Origin: an uncultured Oscillospiraceae bacterium
GTDB lineage: Bacteria > Bacillota > Clostridia > Oscillospirales > Ruminococcaceae
Direction of reading: 5' to 3'
DNA: 64,000 nt
Assembly (NCBI GenBank): GCA_934448295.1
Contig: CAKSEY010000015.1
Location: 25,318 to 89,317 of the forward strand
The notes under the pieces are model-generated. The model was not told where the DNA came from. It did no database searches and worked only from the letters and a program-made list of their open reading frames with translations. Every line of letters starts with the position of its first letter. The first letter of the stretch is position 1. Positions 26,341-35,224 of the stretch are shown here, in pieces. The translations under genes were made by a program, and so were the position numbers.

Positions 26341-27243
26341 TCAGTGGAGCGCGTTCTCCTTGTCCTGCGCTATCTGGTTTTTGAGCTCCTCAAGCCCGGA
26401 GAACCTGGTCTCCGGTCTGATGAACCTCACCAGCGCCACTGCTATATTCTGTCCGTAGAGATCGCCGTCAAACCCGATGATATGCGTTTCCATGACGGCT
26501 CCAGTGCCGTCGCGGCGGTGCTCCACCGTGGGCTTGACGCCGATGTTGGTAACTCCGTGATACTGCTTCCCGCCTACCTCGACATAGCTCTTGTACACTC
26601 CGTAGCGCGGGATTATGTTGGTCTCCGGTATTACCTGGTTTATGGTCGGGAAGCTGATAGTCCTGCCTATCTCGTTGCCCCTTATCACCGGAAGCCTGTA
26701 CCACAGCTCGTACCCCAGCAGCCGATTAGCCTGCTCTATTTCTCCCCGGCGGATATGCTCGCGGATACGCGTGGAGCTTATCATCTGCCCGTCAAGGCAG
26801 ACGTCCTTAACGACCTCGACGCGCATTCCGTACCGCGCGCCTATCTCCGCCAGGCGCTCCGGAGTGCCGCTGCCGCCCTTACCGAACCGGAAATTGCTCC
26901 CGCAGCAGGCGAACCCGGCGTTCAGCTTGTCGATAAGAATGTTCTTCACGAACTCCTCGTCCGTCAGCCTGCACACCTCGGCGAAATCCGGCGCGTAGAG
27001 ATATTTCACGCCCATCTTTTCCATCAGCTCGCACTTGTTCTCAAAGGAGATTATGTCCTCCGGCCCGCGGAATTTCGGCAGCGTAGTGTCGCAGTTGAAC
27101 GTGAACACCGCAGGCTTCAGCCCGGTCTGCGCCATAGCCGTGCGGATAACTCCCACATGGCCGAGGTGCAGACCGTCAAAATAGCCGAGAGCCGCTGCGG
27201 TCTTTTCCGCCGCCTGCCCGCCGCTGTATGTTATGTCGATCAA
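26341..27243 (-). CDS. ribF: Bifunctional riboflavin kinase / FAD synthetase
   Basis: Makes FMN and FAD from riboflavin. The chain has 300 residues. The N-terminal nucleotidyltransferase domain has ALGYFDGLHLGH and the ISSTRIREHIRRG motif. The C-terminal flavokinase domain shows GRTISFPTINQ, GVTNIGVKPT and METHIIGFDGDLYG. The start codon is TTG at 27243 with a weak GGTG upstream. It is the last gene of the long rimP operon; the 36-base gap to truB contains a small ACCGG/CCGGT hairpin. Confidence 0.94.
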   Translation of the reverse strand: MIDITYSGGQAAEKTAAALGYFDGLHLGHVGVIRTAMAQTGLKPAVFTFNCDTTLPKFRGPEDIISFENKCELMEKMGVKYLYAPDFAEVCRLTDEEFVKNILIDKLNAGFACCGSNFRFGKGGSGTPERLAEIGARYGMRVEVVKDVCLDGQMISSTRIREHIRRGEIEQANRLLGYELWYRLPVIRGNEIGRTISFPTINQVIPETNIIPRYGVYKSYVEVGGKQYHGVTNIGVKPTVEHRRDGTGAVMETHIIGFDGDLYGQNIAVALVRFIRPETRFSGLEELKNQIAQDKENALH

Positions 27244-27279
27244 TAAATTTCACCATCTTTACCGGAAACCCGGTATTTT

Positions 27280-28164
27280 TCATTCCGTGCGGAACTGCTT
27301 GACTGAAACAAGCTCGCCGCCGTCGTTTATGCGTCCCACTCCCAGGAATGTTCCGCCGTATGTCACGCGGCTTAACGCGTCCGTTTCCGTGCGATTTTTC
27401 AGCCTGTCCGCGTCAAGGCGCACTCCGTTGAGGTACATACGCTTCTGCACCTCGTCCAGCGGGATCTCCGGCAGGTATGCGAACACGCTTTCCACCGGCA
27501 TGAGCCACTTTTCAAGCTGCTCCTGGGAAGCGGAGCGAATCTCGTCCAGCTCATGGCACTGGTCTAGGGTATAGCCGCAGCTCCTTGTCCGGCAGAGGCT
27601 CGTCATTACCGCGCCGGTGCACAGCTTCTCCCCGATATCGTTTATCAGGGTGCGGATATATGTGCCGCCGGAGCAGTCCACCTCGAGAACTCCGTCCGTG
27701 CCGTCAAAGCTTACCAGCTCCAGCCGGGAAATAATCGCGGGGCGGGGCTTGCGCTCCACCTCTATCCCGCGCCGGGCAAGGTCGCAGAGCTTCTGCCCGT
27801 TGACCTTCAGCGCGGAGTACATCGGCGGTATCTGCATTATCTCGCCCCGGAAATCCTCCAGACCGAACAGCATTTCCGCCTCTGTTATGCCGTTTTCGCA
27901 GCGGGAGCGCAGCTTCCCCCAGATATCCTGAGTGTCGGACACGAACCCCAGCCGGAAGCCCGCCCGGTAGCTCTTGCTGTCGTCCGGAACGAGGTCGACC
28001 GCCTTGGTGGCTCCGCCCACGAACACCGGAAGCACCCCGGTAGCCATCGGGTCGAGAGTTCCGCCGTGGCCTATCTTCTTTGTTCCGAAGCAGCGCCGCA
28101 TTGAAGCCACCACGTCGAACGAGGTGAACTCCTGCGGCTTGTTCACGCAGATTATCCCAGTCAT
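27280..28164 (-). CDS. truB: tRNA pseudouridine synthase B
   Basis: Makes pseudouridine 55 in the T loop of tRNAs. It has 294 residues. The catalytic Asp lies in GHGGTLDPMATGVLPV, and the family motifs RAGFRLGFVSDTQD, the IPPMYSALKVNGQ segment and CSGGTYIRTLINDIG are all present. Its ATG overlaps the nrnA stop by four bases. Confidence 0.96.
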   Translation of the reverse strand: MTGIICVNKPQEFTSFDVVASMRRCFGTKKIGHGGTLDPMATGVLPVFVGGATKAVDLVPDDSKSYRAGFRLGFVSDTQDIWGKLRSRCENGITEAEMLFGLEDFRGEIMQIPPMYSALKVNGQKLCDLARRGIEVERKPRPAIISRLELVSFDGTDGVLEVDCSGGTYIRTLINDIGEKLCTGAVMTSLCRTRSCGYTLDQCHELDEIRSASQEQLEKWLMPVESVFAYLPEIPLDEVQKRMYLNGVRLDADRLKNRTETDALSRVTYGGTFLGVGRINDGGELVSVKQFRTE

Positions 28165-29123
28165 AGGGCGTTACCCAGCGCCTTTGCGCACGCCCAGACT
28201 ATCTGCTTTTCCGTATCCTCCGCAGAAGCGCTGAACGCGCAGCCTGCGGCTCTCGCATGGCCTCCGCCGCCGAACTGCTGCGCAATAGCGGAAACGTCCG
28301 CGTTCTCGCTGGAGCGAAGCGAGACCTTCATAAGACCCGGCTTCTTTTCCTTAATGCAGATGCCGATGTCAACGCCCTCTATCTGCCTTGGGATAGCGGA
28401 AAGGGCGCCTACGTCCTCGCTGTCGATATCCTGTATGGAATCCAGCAGAGCCTGCGTAACGTCGATAACAGCTATCCTGCCGTCCGCGTAGTAGCGTATC
28501 CTGCTGAGCACCGACTGCTCCAGCTTCAGCCTGCCCTGGCTCTTCATGTCGAACATCGCGTAGTTTATCGGGACGATATCCGCGCCGAGCTGGATAAGCT
28601 CAGCCGCATAGACATGGGTCTGCGGGGAGGTGTTGCTGTACTTGAAGCAGCCGCTGTCCGTTGCGATACCCGTGTAAAGGCTGTCCGCTATCGCGTTGGT
28701 TATCTTTACCTCGGGCATGGATTTCAGCAGCTCAAACATCAGCTCCGCCGCAGCAGCATATTCCGGGGCAAGCAGAAGCCGCTCCGCGTACTCGGTGTTG
28801 CTGACGTGATGGTCGATGCACAGCTGAGCCTTTGCCCCGACCTCCTGCATGGAATAAAGCAGCTTAGGGTCTGCAACGTCCACCGTAACGATGGTCTGCG
28901 GCTCGAATTCCTGCTCCTTTATCTCGCGGAACATATATCCGAATTTCTTCGGCACCGGGTCCGGGCATACCGCCTTTGCCTTCTTTCCTATCTGCTGGAG
29001 AGCGGCGCACAGCGCAGTCCCGCAGCCGATGGTGTCTCCGTCCGGGCTTCCGTGCATGAGTATCAGGAAGCTGTCGCTGTTTCGCAGGAAGTCTGCGGCT
29101 TCTCTAAGGTCAATTCTCCTCAT
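28161..29123 (-). CDS. nrnA: DHH-family phosphoesterase (NrnA-type nanoRNase/pAp phosphatase)
   Basis: Degrades short oligoribonucleotides and 3'-phosphoadenosine 5'-phosphate. The 320-residue chain has the DHH domain motifs HGSPDGDTIGCGTAL, TVDVADPK and CIDHHVSN, and the DHHA1 GGGGHARAAG motif at the C-terminus. The start at 29123 is preferred over one seven codons upstream because GGAGGAG lies five bases before it. It overlaps the end of rbfA by 14 bases and truB by four. Confidence 0.93.
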   Translation of the reverse strand: MRRIDLREAADFLRNSDSFLILMHGSPDGDTIGCGTALCAALQQIGKKAKAVCPDPVPKKFGYMFREIKEQEFEPQTIVTVDVADPKLLYSMQEVGAKAQLCIDHHVSNTEYAERLLLAPEYAAAAELMFELLKSMPEVKITNAIADSLYTGIATDSGCFKYSNTSPQTHVYAAELIQLGADIVPINYAMFDMKSQGRLKLEQSVLSRIRYYADGRIAVIDVTQALLDSIQDIDSEDVGALSAIPRQIEGVDIGICIKEKKPGLMKVSLRSSENADVSAIAQQFGGGGHARAAGCAFSASAEDTEKQIVWACAKALGNAL

Positions 29124-29502
29124 CGGGCTCCTCCGGTTCTTCATCGTCCTGCTGCGCCGGCTTCGGCAGCTTCGCGATTATCTCCTCGATATGCGCGCTG
29201 TATTCCAGCGAATTATCCGGCAGGAATATAAGCTCCGGCATTTTTCTCATGCGAATCCTTGAAGCTATCGCCTTCTTGAAATACCCGGAGGCTGCGGTCA
29301 TTCCCTCTACCGCCTTGTCCGTCCTGCCCTCGCCGCCCAGGCACGCAACGTGCACCTTGCAGTAGGACATATCGTTGGTAAGCTCGCAGTGGGTCACTGT
29401 CACGAAATTCTTTGAAACTCTTGGGTCCTTTACGCCGCTTACAGCAGCGGAGATCTCTCTCTTGATATCCTCGGAAAGTCTTTTAATATTGAAATTAGCC
29501 AT
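29110..29502 (-). CDS. rbfA: Ribosome-binding factor A
   Basis: Needed for maturation of the 30S subunit and processing of 16S rRNA, 130 residues. It begins MANFNIKRLSEDIKREISA and has the KH-like core with VSKNFVTVTHCELTNDMSYC and IRMRKMPELIFLPDNS. The C-terminal tail is acidic. The start at 29502 is chosen because AGGGAGG lies just upstream; an in-frame ATG five codons earlier has no such site. Confidence 0.95.
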   Translation of the reverse strand: MANFNIKRLSEDIKREISAAVSGVKDPRVSKNFVTVTHCELTNDMSYCKVHVACLGGEGRTDKAVEGMTAASGYFKKAIASRIRMRKMPELIFLPDNSLEYSAHIEEIIAKLPKPAQQDDEEPEEPDEEN

Positions 29503-29572
29503 AAAACCTCCCTGCACCGGAACTCTCTCCCGGGGAAGCCCCCGGGAATTCCGGAATTAGTCACTGTATTCT

Positions 29573-32500
29573 TTAGTCCCTGTATTCTTCCATGGTATAA
29601 GCCTCGAAGATATCGCCCACCTTGATATCGGTGAACTTTTCAAGGCTGATACCGCACTCGTAGCCGGCGGCTACTTCCTTTACGGAATCCTTGAAGCGCT
29701 GGAGACCTGCGATCTTGTCGTCGCCGACGATGATACCGTCGCGGACGATACGAACCTGACCGTTTCTTGCGACCTTTCCGTCAAGGACGTAGGAACCGGC
29801 AACTATGCCGACATTTGTGATCTTGTATACCTGGCGCACCTCAACTCTGCCGAGGTCTACCTCCCTGAACTTCGGAGCAAGCATGCCCTTCATTGCGGAG
29901 GTGATATCCTCGATAGCGTCGTAAATTACGCGGTAGAGTCTTATCTCGATACCGTCGCGCTTTGCGTTATCCTGCGCGGACGGGTGGGGTCTTACGTTGA
30001 AGCCTACGATGATAGCGCCGGAAGCAGCCGCGAGCATTACGTCGCTCTCGCTTACCGCGCCGACTGCGCCGTGGATGACCCTTACGCGGACTTCCTCGTT
30101 GGAGAGCTTTTCAAGCGACTGCTTTACGGCCTCCACGGAGCCCTGTACGTCTGCCTTTACGATTATCGGAAGCTCCTTTACGGTGCCCTCCTCGATGGAG
30201 GAGAACAGGTTGTCGAGAGTTACCTGGTGATAAGCCTTGAACTGCGCTTCCTTCGCCTCCTGGCGGCGCTTCTCAACCAGCTCGCGGGCGAGCTTCTCGT
30301 CCTCTACCGCCGCGAATGTGTCGCCTGCGGAGGGAACGTCTGCAAGACCCATTATCTCAACAGGAACGGAGGGGCCTGCTTCCTTTACGGTCCTGCCCTT
30401 GTCGTCGCGCATTACGCGGACTCTTCCGACGGACATACCAGCGATAAGCACGTCGCCCGTGTGGAGCGTACCGTTCTGCACCAGAACAGTCGCGATAGGA
30501 CCTCTGCCCTTATCCAGCTTCGCTTCGATCACCGCGCCGGTCGCAAGTCTGTCGGGGTTGGCCTTGAGCTCGAGGACATCCGCAGTCAGGCAAACCATTT
30601 CCAGCAGCGTGGAAATACCATCGCCGGTCTTTGCGGAAACGGGAACGCAGATAACGTCGCCGCCCCATTCCTCGCATACCAGGTCGTACTTGGTGAGCTC
30701 CTCCTTTATCTTGTCGGGGTTTGCGCCCTCCTTATCCATCTTGTTGATGGCAACGATAATGGAAACTCCCGCCGCCTTGGCGTGGTTTATCGCCTCAACG
30801 GTCTGCGGCATGATACCGTCGTCCGCCGCAACTACCAGGATAGCGATATCCGTGATGCTGGCGCCGCGCGCTCTCATGGAAGTGAACGCTTCGTGACCCG
30901 GCGTATCAAGGAATGTGATGTCGCGGTCGTTTATATGAACTCTGTACGCGCCGATGTGCTGCGTGATTCCGCCCGCCTCGGTGGAGGTAACGCTTGCGTG
31001 TCTGATATAGTCCAGCAGCGAGGTCTTACCGTGGTCAACGTGACCCATTACCACAACGACAGGGTCGCGGGGCTGGAGGCTCTCCGGCGCGTCGGGAGCA
31101 TCCTCGAACAGACGCTCCTCGATGGTCACAACGACTTCCTTTTCTACCTTTGCGCCCAGTTCCTCGGCAACAAGGGAAGCGGTATCGAAGTCGATGGTCT
31201 CGTTCAGGTTTGCCATTACGCCGAGGTTGAACAGCTTCTTGATGACCTCGGTGGCTGTTACCTTCAGGCGGGAGGCAAGCTCGGAAACAACTATCTCGTC
31301 AGGGATCTGTACCTTGAGCTGCTGCTTTCTGGCGCGCTCCAGCTCCAGGCGCTTGAGCTTCTGAGCCTCGGTCTCGCGCTTTGCGCTGTAAGGCTTGCCC
31401 TTCTGCTGGGACTTCTGCTGTATCTTCTGCTTGCGCTGGAAGCTGTCGTTGTTCATTCTTGCCACGGGGGCGATGTTCTCGTAACGCTCGTTGTACTTGT
31501 CAAGCTCCACATAGCTTCCCCTGGTGTCTACCATCTTGGTGACCTGCTCGCCGCGCTGAACAGCCTCGCCCTTCTGCTTCTGCGTGGGCGGAGTGTTTAC
31601 CTTTATCTTTGAGGAGTCGATAGCGGGCTTCTTTATGCTCTGCTTGGAGCTGTCAGCCAGCGGATTTACCTGCTCCTTACGGAAATCGCCGCGGTTGTCG
31701 CGGTTGAATCCGCCGTTCCTGTTGTCGCGGTTGAACTGAGGACGGTCGCCGGGTCTGCCGTTATTGTCGCGGTTAAACTGAGGTCTGTCCCCGGGTCTGC
31801 CGTTGTTGTCGCGGTTGAACTGAGGTCTGTCGCCCGGTCTGCCGTTATTATCGCGGTTGAACTGAGGTCTGTCGCCGGGTCTGCCGTTATTGTCACGGTT
31901 GAACTGGGGTCTGTCACCGGGTCTGCCGCTGTTATCGCGGTTAAACTGAGGACGATCGCCGTTTCTGCCGTTGTTATCACGGTTGAACTGAGGTCTGTCG
32001 CCGTTCTGTCTGGGAGCGGGTCTGTCCTGCTTCTGCTCGGGCTTTACCTCGGGCTTGGGCGCAGGCTTTGTCTCTGCTTTGGGGGCTTCCGCCTTGGGGG
32101 TCTCTGCCTTGGGGGCAGCTTCTTCCTTGGCTTCGGGCTTGGATTCCGGCTTTGCTTCTGTCTTGGGGGCGGCTTCCGCCTTGGGAGCTTCCGCCTTTGC
32201 TTCGGGCTCCGGCTTCGCTTCCGCCTTTACCTCGGGCTTTGTCTCTGCCTTTACCTCGGGCTTGGGCGCCGACTTTGTCTCTGCCCTGGGGGCGGCTTCC
32301 GCCTTGGGAGATTCCGCCTTTGCTTCTGCCATGGGGGCAGCATCTGCCTTGGGGGCGGTCTCTGCGGGAGCCTCCTCCTTCTTGGCAGCAGGCTTCTTCT
32401 TTGCAGCCGGCTTCTTTTCCTCGGGCTTGGGCTTTTCGGTCTTTTGGGAAGCCGTAGCCTTGAAATATTCGTCAAAGCTCTTTACTTCGTGCTTTCTGGA

Positions 32501-32656
32501 GAAAACCTCCAGAACATAGCTGACCTCCTGGTCGGTGAGAGAGGTCTGAGCCTTCTTGGAGCCTTCAAACGCGCTCTCCAGCAGCTTTATAACATCGCTG
32601 CGCTCCGCCCCGATGTCCGCTGCAATATCCTGTACTCTATATTTTTTGTTTGGCAA
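29573..32656 (-). CDS. infB: Translation initiation factor IF-2
   Basis: GTPase that brings fMet-tRNA to the 30S subunit, 1027 residues. The N-terminus has the IF2_N fold (KKYRVQDIAADIGAERSDVI), then a long Ala/Lys/Glu/Pro-rich region (~70-215) and a tandem 14-residue repeat GDRPQFNRDNNGRP (~220-320). A second IF2_N-type domain, the GTPase domain (GHVDHGKT at about 530-540, later DTPGHEA and NKMD) and domains II-IV follow. It starts with TTG after GGAGGAAAG. The length is well above the usual 700-950 because of the repeat region. Confidence 0.96.
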   Translation of the reverse strand: MPNKKYRVQDIAADIGAERSDVIKLLESAFEGSKKAQTSLTDQEVSYVLEVFSRKHEVKSFDEYFKATASQKTEKPKPEEKKPAAKKKPAAKKEEAPAETAPKADAAPMAEAKAESPKAEAAPRAETKSAPKPEVKAETKPEVKAEAKPEPEAKAEAPKAEAAPKTEAKPESKPEAKEEAAPKAETPKAEAPKAETKPAPKPEVKPEQKQDRPAPRQNGDRPQFNRDNNGRNGDRPQFNRDNSGRPGDRPQFNRDNNGRPGDRPQFNRDNNGRPGDRPQFNRDNNGRPGDRPQFNRDNNGRPGDRPQFNRDNRNGGFNRDNRGDFRKEQVNPLADSSKQSIKKPAIDSSKIKVNTPPTQKQKGEAVQRGEQVTKMVDTRGSYVELDKYNERYENIAPVARMNNDSFQRKQKIQQKSQQKGKPYSAKRETEAQKLKRLELERARKQQLKVQIPDEIVVSELASRLKVTATEVIKKLFNLGVMANLNETIDFDTASLVAEELGAKVEKEVVVTIEERLFEDAPDAPESLQPRDPVVVVMGHVDHGKTSLLDYIRHASVTSTEAGGITQHIGAYRVHINDRDITFLDTPGHEAFTSMRARGASITDIAILVVAADDGIMPQTVEAINHAKAAGVSIIVAINKMDKEGANPDKIKEELTKYDLVCEEWGGDVICVPVSAKTGDGISTLLEMVCLTADVLELKANPDRLATGAVIEAKLDKGRGPIATVLVQNGTLHTGDVLIAGMSVGRVRVMRDDKGRTVKEAGPSVPVEIMGLADVPSAGDTFAAVEDEKLARELVEKRRQEAKEAQFKAYHQVTLDNLFSSIEEGTVKELPIIVKADVQGSVEAVKQSLEKLSNEEVRVRVIHGAVGAVSESDVMLAAASGAIIVGFNVRPHPSAQDNAKRDGIEIRLYRVIYDAIEDITSAMKGMLAPKFREVDLGRVEVRQVYKITNVGIVAGSYVLDGKVARNGQVRIVRDGIIVGDDKIAGLQRFKDSVKEVAAGYECGISLEKFTDIKVGDIFEAYTMEEYRD
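31720..32005. repeat. 42-bp tandem repeat inside infB
   Basis: Seven in-frame copies of a 42-bp unit encode GDRPQFNRDNNGRP or a close variant. Middle copies are almost identical in DNA with changes mostly at third positions, so the array has expanded recently or is being homogenised. It encodes a positively charged, Asn/Gly-rich disordered linker. Confidence 0.9.
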
Positions 32657-32677
32657 TGTAACTTTCCTCCATACTCT

Positions 32678-32983
32678 TTATGACATTATATGTTTGGTGA
32701 TAGAGCTATATAATCCCGCGTCAAGCACCAAAAAGATGCCCGTGCGTTTTCCGACAGCGTCCTTGGCTTCGTCCATCGTGAACCCGCCGTTGACCACCCC
32801 GATGCCGCATTTCTCCGCGTGAAAGCGAAGCTCCTTTTCTGTTTTCTGCGACACGTCCGCCGCTAAGATAACGCCCGCTGCCTTCGACCTGGGCGCAGCC
32901 ATTTCCTGCACAGCCGCGTCAAAGCCCATGACAAGCTTTCCGGCACGGCGGCAAAGGCTTATTGTCGAAAGTACCTTATTTAT
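32678..32983 (-). CDS. ylxQ: YlxQ-type L7Ae-family RNA-binding protein, apparent ATA start
   Basis: Small L7Ae/L30e-family RNA-binding protein, 101 residues if it starts at the ATA at 32983. The first ATG in frame is at 32929 and would give only 83 residues, cutting off the first helix. The in-frame upstream codons read NKVLSTISLCRRAGKLV, which matches the normal N-terminus of this family (MNKVLSLLGLARRAGKLV-like). No ATG, GTG or TTG lies between the upstream stop and that segment, but ATA sits where the family Met is expected, and GGAG lies ten bases before it. It overlaps the rnpM stop by eight bases. The gene order rnpM-ylxQ-infB is standard. Confidence 0.8.
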   Translation of the reverse strand: MNKVLSTISLCRRAGKLVMGFDAAVQEMAAPRSKAAGVILAADVSQKTEKELRFHAEKCGIGVVNGGFTMDEAKDAVGKRTGIFLVLDAGLYSSITKHIMS

Positions 32984-33245
32984 CCGAGGTCAGCTCCTTT
33001 TCAAGAATTTCGTATATGTCATCGGGTATAGCGCATTTCAGTCCCCGCTCGAGCTTCCTGCCCTTCCTCGCGAGTTCCAGACACTCCCTGCTACGGCAGA
33101 GATATGCGCCGCGCCCGGCTTTTTTCCCTGTGAGATCGACGGAAAGCTCTCCGTCCTTGCTGCGCACCACTCTCACAGCGCCTTTTTTTCCGATCATTTC
33201 ACCGCAGCCTATGCACTTACGCATCGGAATGTGCTTTTCCTGCAT
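32976..33245 (-). CDS. rnpM: RNase P modulator RnpM (YlxR family)
   Basis: An 89-residue RNA-binding protein of the YlxR/DUF448 family, described as a modulator of RNase P activity in Gram-positive bacteria. It has the diagnostic PMRKCIGCGEM motif and KKAGRGAYLCRSRECLELA. It overlaps the nusA stop by one base (TAATG) and is followed by ylxQ. Confidence 0.93.
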   Translation of the reverse strand: MQEKHIPMRKCIGCGEMIGKKGAVRVVRSKDGELSVDLTGKKAGRGAYLCRSRECLELARKGRKLERGLKCAIPDDIYEILEKELTSDK

Positions 33246-34462
33246 TACTGCTCCTCCGGCTGAGTCTCGGCGGTCTCCTGTGCGGGAGCCTCGTCCGGCT
33301 CTTCCTCTTCGGGGATTTCAGGCTCCGGCGGGTACTCTATGACCTCGAGATCCTCGGGGGTCACCTTGCTCTCAGCCTTGATGTCTATCTTGAATCCGGT
33401 GAGCTTTGCAGCCAGCAGCGCGTTCTGACCCTTGTTGCCGATGGCGAGGGAAAGCTGGTTGTCGGGAACTATCGCCTTGCAGGCTCTAACATGGGGATCG
33501 TTGATAACCACGCGGAGCACCTCTGCGGGCTTGAGCGCCTGCTTGATGAACTCCTCGGGATCCTCGCTGTACATCACGATGTCCACCTTTTCGCCCTTGA
33601 TCTCCTTGGTGACTGCGCTTATTCTGCTCTTCTGGGTGCCGATGCATGCGCCGACCGCGTCAACGTTCGGGTCGTTGCTGATGACCGCGATCTTAGAGCG
33701 GGAGCCGGGAGCGCGGCTTACCGCCTTTATCTCAACAGTGCCGTCGTATATCTCGGGGCATTCCAGCTCGAACAGGCGCTTGATAAGACCCTTGTCTGTC
33801 CTGGTGATGCGCAGGGACTGCTTCTTTGCGCCCTCCTTGTACTCCTTGGAAACGCCGGTGATGAACACCTTGATAACGTCGCCAACATGGAGGATCTCTC
33901 CGGGGATCTGATCCTGGCGCATGAGCAGCACCTCGTTATGGTTTATCTCAATGGTAGCGTGGCCGGTCTTGGGCTCGATCCTGGTAACGACAGCGGAGAC
34001 CGCCTCGTTCTCGTACTCGCCCCACATCTCGCTGAGCTGCTGGCGCTCCACATCGCGGAAGCCCTGCTTGATAAGATCCTTGGCGTTCTTCGCCGCGATA
34101 CGCTTGAACTCGTGCGTATCCACCGGAACGCGTATCTTGTCGCCCACCTCGACGTTCGAGTTGATTTTGCGCGCCTCTTCAAGAACTATCTCGATCTCCG
34201 GCTCATAGAGAGTGTCAACTACCTCGATAACCTCTTTAAGTACGCTGACGTCGAATATCTCCTTGTCAAGGTCAATGTTGACGAATACGCACTCGCTGTC
34301 CTTGTCCTCAACGTGCATACTTGTCTTAAGGCTCTTTTCGATAGCGCTCTTGATCTTTTCAACGAACACCTGCTCGTCTATTCCCTTTTCCTTTGCGTAT
34401 TCAGCCAGCGCGGTGAAAAAATCCTTGATGTCGTCCTTGGGCTGTACCTTTTTCTTAGCCAT
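33245..34462 (-). CDS. nusA: Transcription termination/antitermination factor NusA
   Basis: RNA polymerase-binding factor acting in pausing, termination and antitermination, 405 residues. It has the N-terminal polymerase-binding domain, an S1 domain (~135-200, with VVTRIEPKTGHATIEIN), and two KH domains (~230-345, with GSRSKIAV, DPNVDAVGACIGTQ and LSLAIGNKGQNALLA). The C-terminus is a short acidic tail without the extra repeats of proteobacterial NusA, as usual in Firmicutes. It is the second gene of the operon. Confidence 0.97.
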   Translation of the reverse strand: MAKKKVQPKDDIKDFFTALAEYAKEKGIDEQVFVEKIKSAIEKSLKTSMHVEDKDSECVFVNIDLDKEIFDVSVLKEVIEVVDTLYEPEIEIVLEEARKINSNVEVGDKIRVPVDTHEFKRIAAKNAKDLIKQGFRDVERQQLSEMWGEYENEAVSAVVTRIEPKTGHATIEINHNEVLLMRQDQIPGEILHVGDVIKVFITGVSKEYKEGAKKQSLRITRTDKGLIKRLFELECPEIYDGTVEIKAVSRAPGSRSKIAVISNDPNVDAVGACIGTQKSRISAVTKEIKGEKVDIVMYSEDPEEFIKQALKPAEVLRVVINDPHVRACKAIVPDNQLSLAIGNKGQNALLAAKLTGFKIDIKAESKVTPEDLEVIEYPPEPEIPEEEEPDEAPAQETAETQPEEQ

Positions 34463-34503
34463 TTTCCGTTAATTCCTCCGTTATAATGTCGTTATTGCCG
34501 CGG

Positions 34504-35010
34504 TCACTCTCCGCTGTCAAGCAGCTCGTGATCGTCAAAATCATCGTAATTTATCGCAGAAACGTCGGATACCGCCAGCGTCAGCTCTCCGAAATCTCCT
34601 GTAACCCTTATGTTTCCGTCCTCACAGCCTGAAAGGACGCAGCCAAACGCCTTGGACGGCGCGCCCTCGCACAGCTTGTAGGTCTTTAAGATTATCTTTT
34701 TCCCCACGGACTGTTCAAGCTGGGCGATCCTTCTGACCGGACGCTCCAGCCCGGCAGAGCCTATCTCCAGATAATCTATCCTGTCGATGAAATCCTGCTT
34801 GTCTATCTCCGCGTTGATAAGTCCGTCGATAGATTCGCAGTCGTCAATGGAAACCCCGCCCGGGCGGTCGATGAGAATGCGCAGATACCATTTTGCGCCC
34901 TCCTTGGCGAACCACACGTCCCAGAGTTTAAAGCCGTGCTCCTCGACGATAGGCCTTACCGCAGCCTCTGCTGCCGCCTCTATCGTGCTGAAGCCCTTTG
35001 CAAGTGCCAT
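34504..35010 (-). CDS. rimP: Ribosome maturation factor RimP
   Basis: Needed for assembly of the 30S subunit, 168 residues. Family motifs are FKLWDVWFAKEGAKWYLRI, the SIDDCESI segment, and YLEIGSAGLERPVRR. The acidic C-terminus DDFDDHELLDSGE is typical of clostridial members. It is the first gene of a nine-gene unit that runs to ribF. The start has AAAGGAG in place and the promoter lies at 35122-35150. Confidence 0.95.
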   Translation of the reverse strand: MALAKGFSTIEAAAEAAVRPIVEEHGFKLWDVWFAKEGAKWYLRILIDRPGGVSIDDCESIDGLINAEIDKQDFIDRIDYLEIGSAGLERPVRRIAQLEQSVGKKIILKTYKLCEGAPSKAFGCVLSGCEDGNIRVTGDFGELTLAVSDVSAINYDDFDDHELLDSGE

Positions 35011-35073
35011 TCAGACAGCTCCTTTCGATAATGCGGCGAATGTGCGTTCAGCAGCATTCCCCCAATTAAAACT

Positions 35074-35102
35074 TAAAGACCGGAGCGAAACCCCAGTCTT
35101 TA
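35074..35102 (-). promoter_or_regulatory. Leader hairpin of the rimP operon
   Basis: A 7-bp stem TAAAGAC/GTCTTTA with G-rich and C-rich inner arms sits about 20 bases after the -10 box, near the 5' end of the transcript. It is followed by AAGTTTTAATT, so weak attenuation is conceivable. Confidence 0.4.
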
Positions 35103-35121
35103 GTCTAATCTATCTTATGAT

Positions 35122-35150
35122 ATTATACCACGTTATTTCTGAAAAATCAA
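35122..35150 (-). promoter_or_regulatory. Promoter of the rimP-nusA-infB operon
   Basis: -35 TTGATT (35145-35150), 17-base spacer and -10 TATAAT (35122-35127) on the minus strand, 112 bases upstream of the rimP start. Confidence 0.85.
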
Positions 35151-35179
35151 TAGGTTTTTTGAAAAATCTTTGTAAAAAT

Positions 35180-35209
35180 CGCGCTCCGCAGGTTCTCCCA
35201 CGGAGCGCG
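35180..35209 (-). terminator. Terminator of the FnIII protein gene
   Basis: A 9-bp GC-rich stem CGCGCTCCG/CGGAGCGCG with a 12-base loop, followed on the minus strand by GATTTTT. Confidence 0.88.
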
Positions 35210-35224
35210 GAATTATTGCCTTTA

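Noticed and set aside
29984..31612. Long open frame (542 codons) on the plus strand opposite infB
   Set aside because: IF-2 is certain on the minus strand. The antisense translation is leucine/valine/tyrosine-rich without recognisable domains.
31720..32005. Possible CRISPR array at the 42-bp repeats
   Set aside because: The repeats are contiguous, without spacers, and in frame within infB.
33491..34486. Plus-strand frame of 331 codons opposite nusA
   Set aside because: Mirror of the nusA codon pattern; no start signals.
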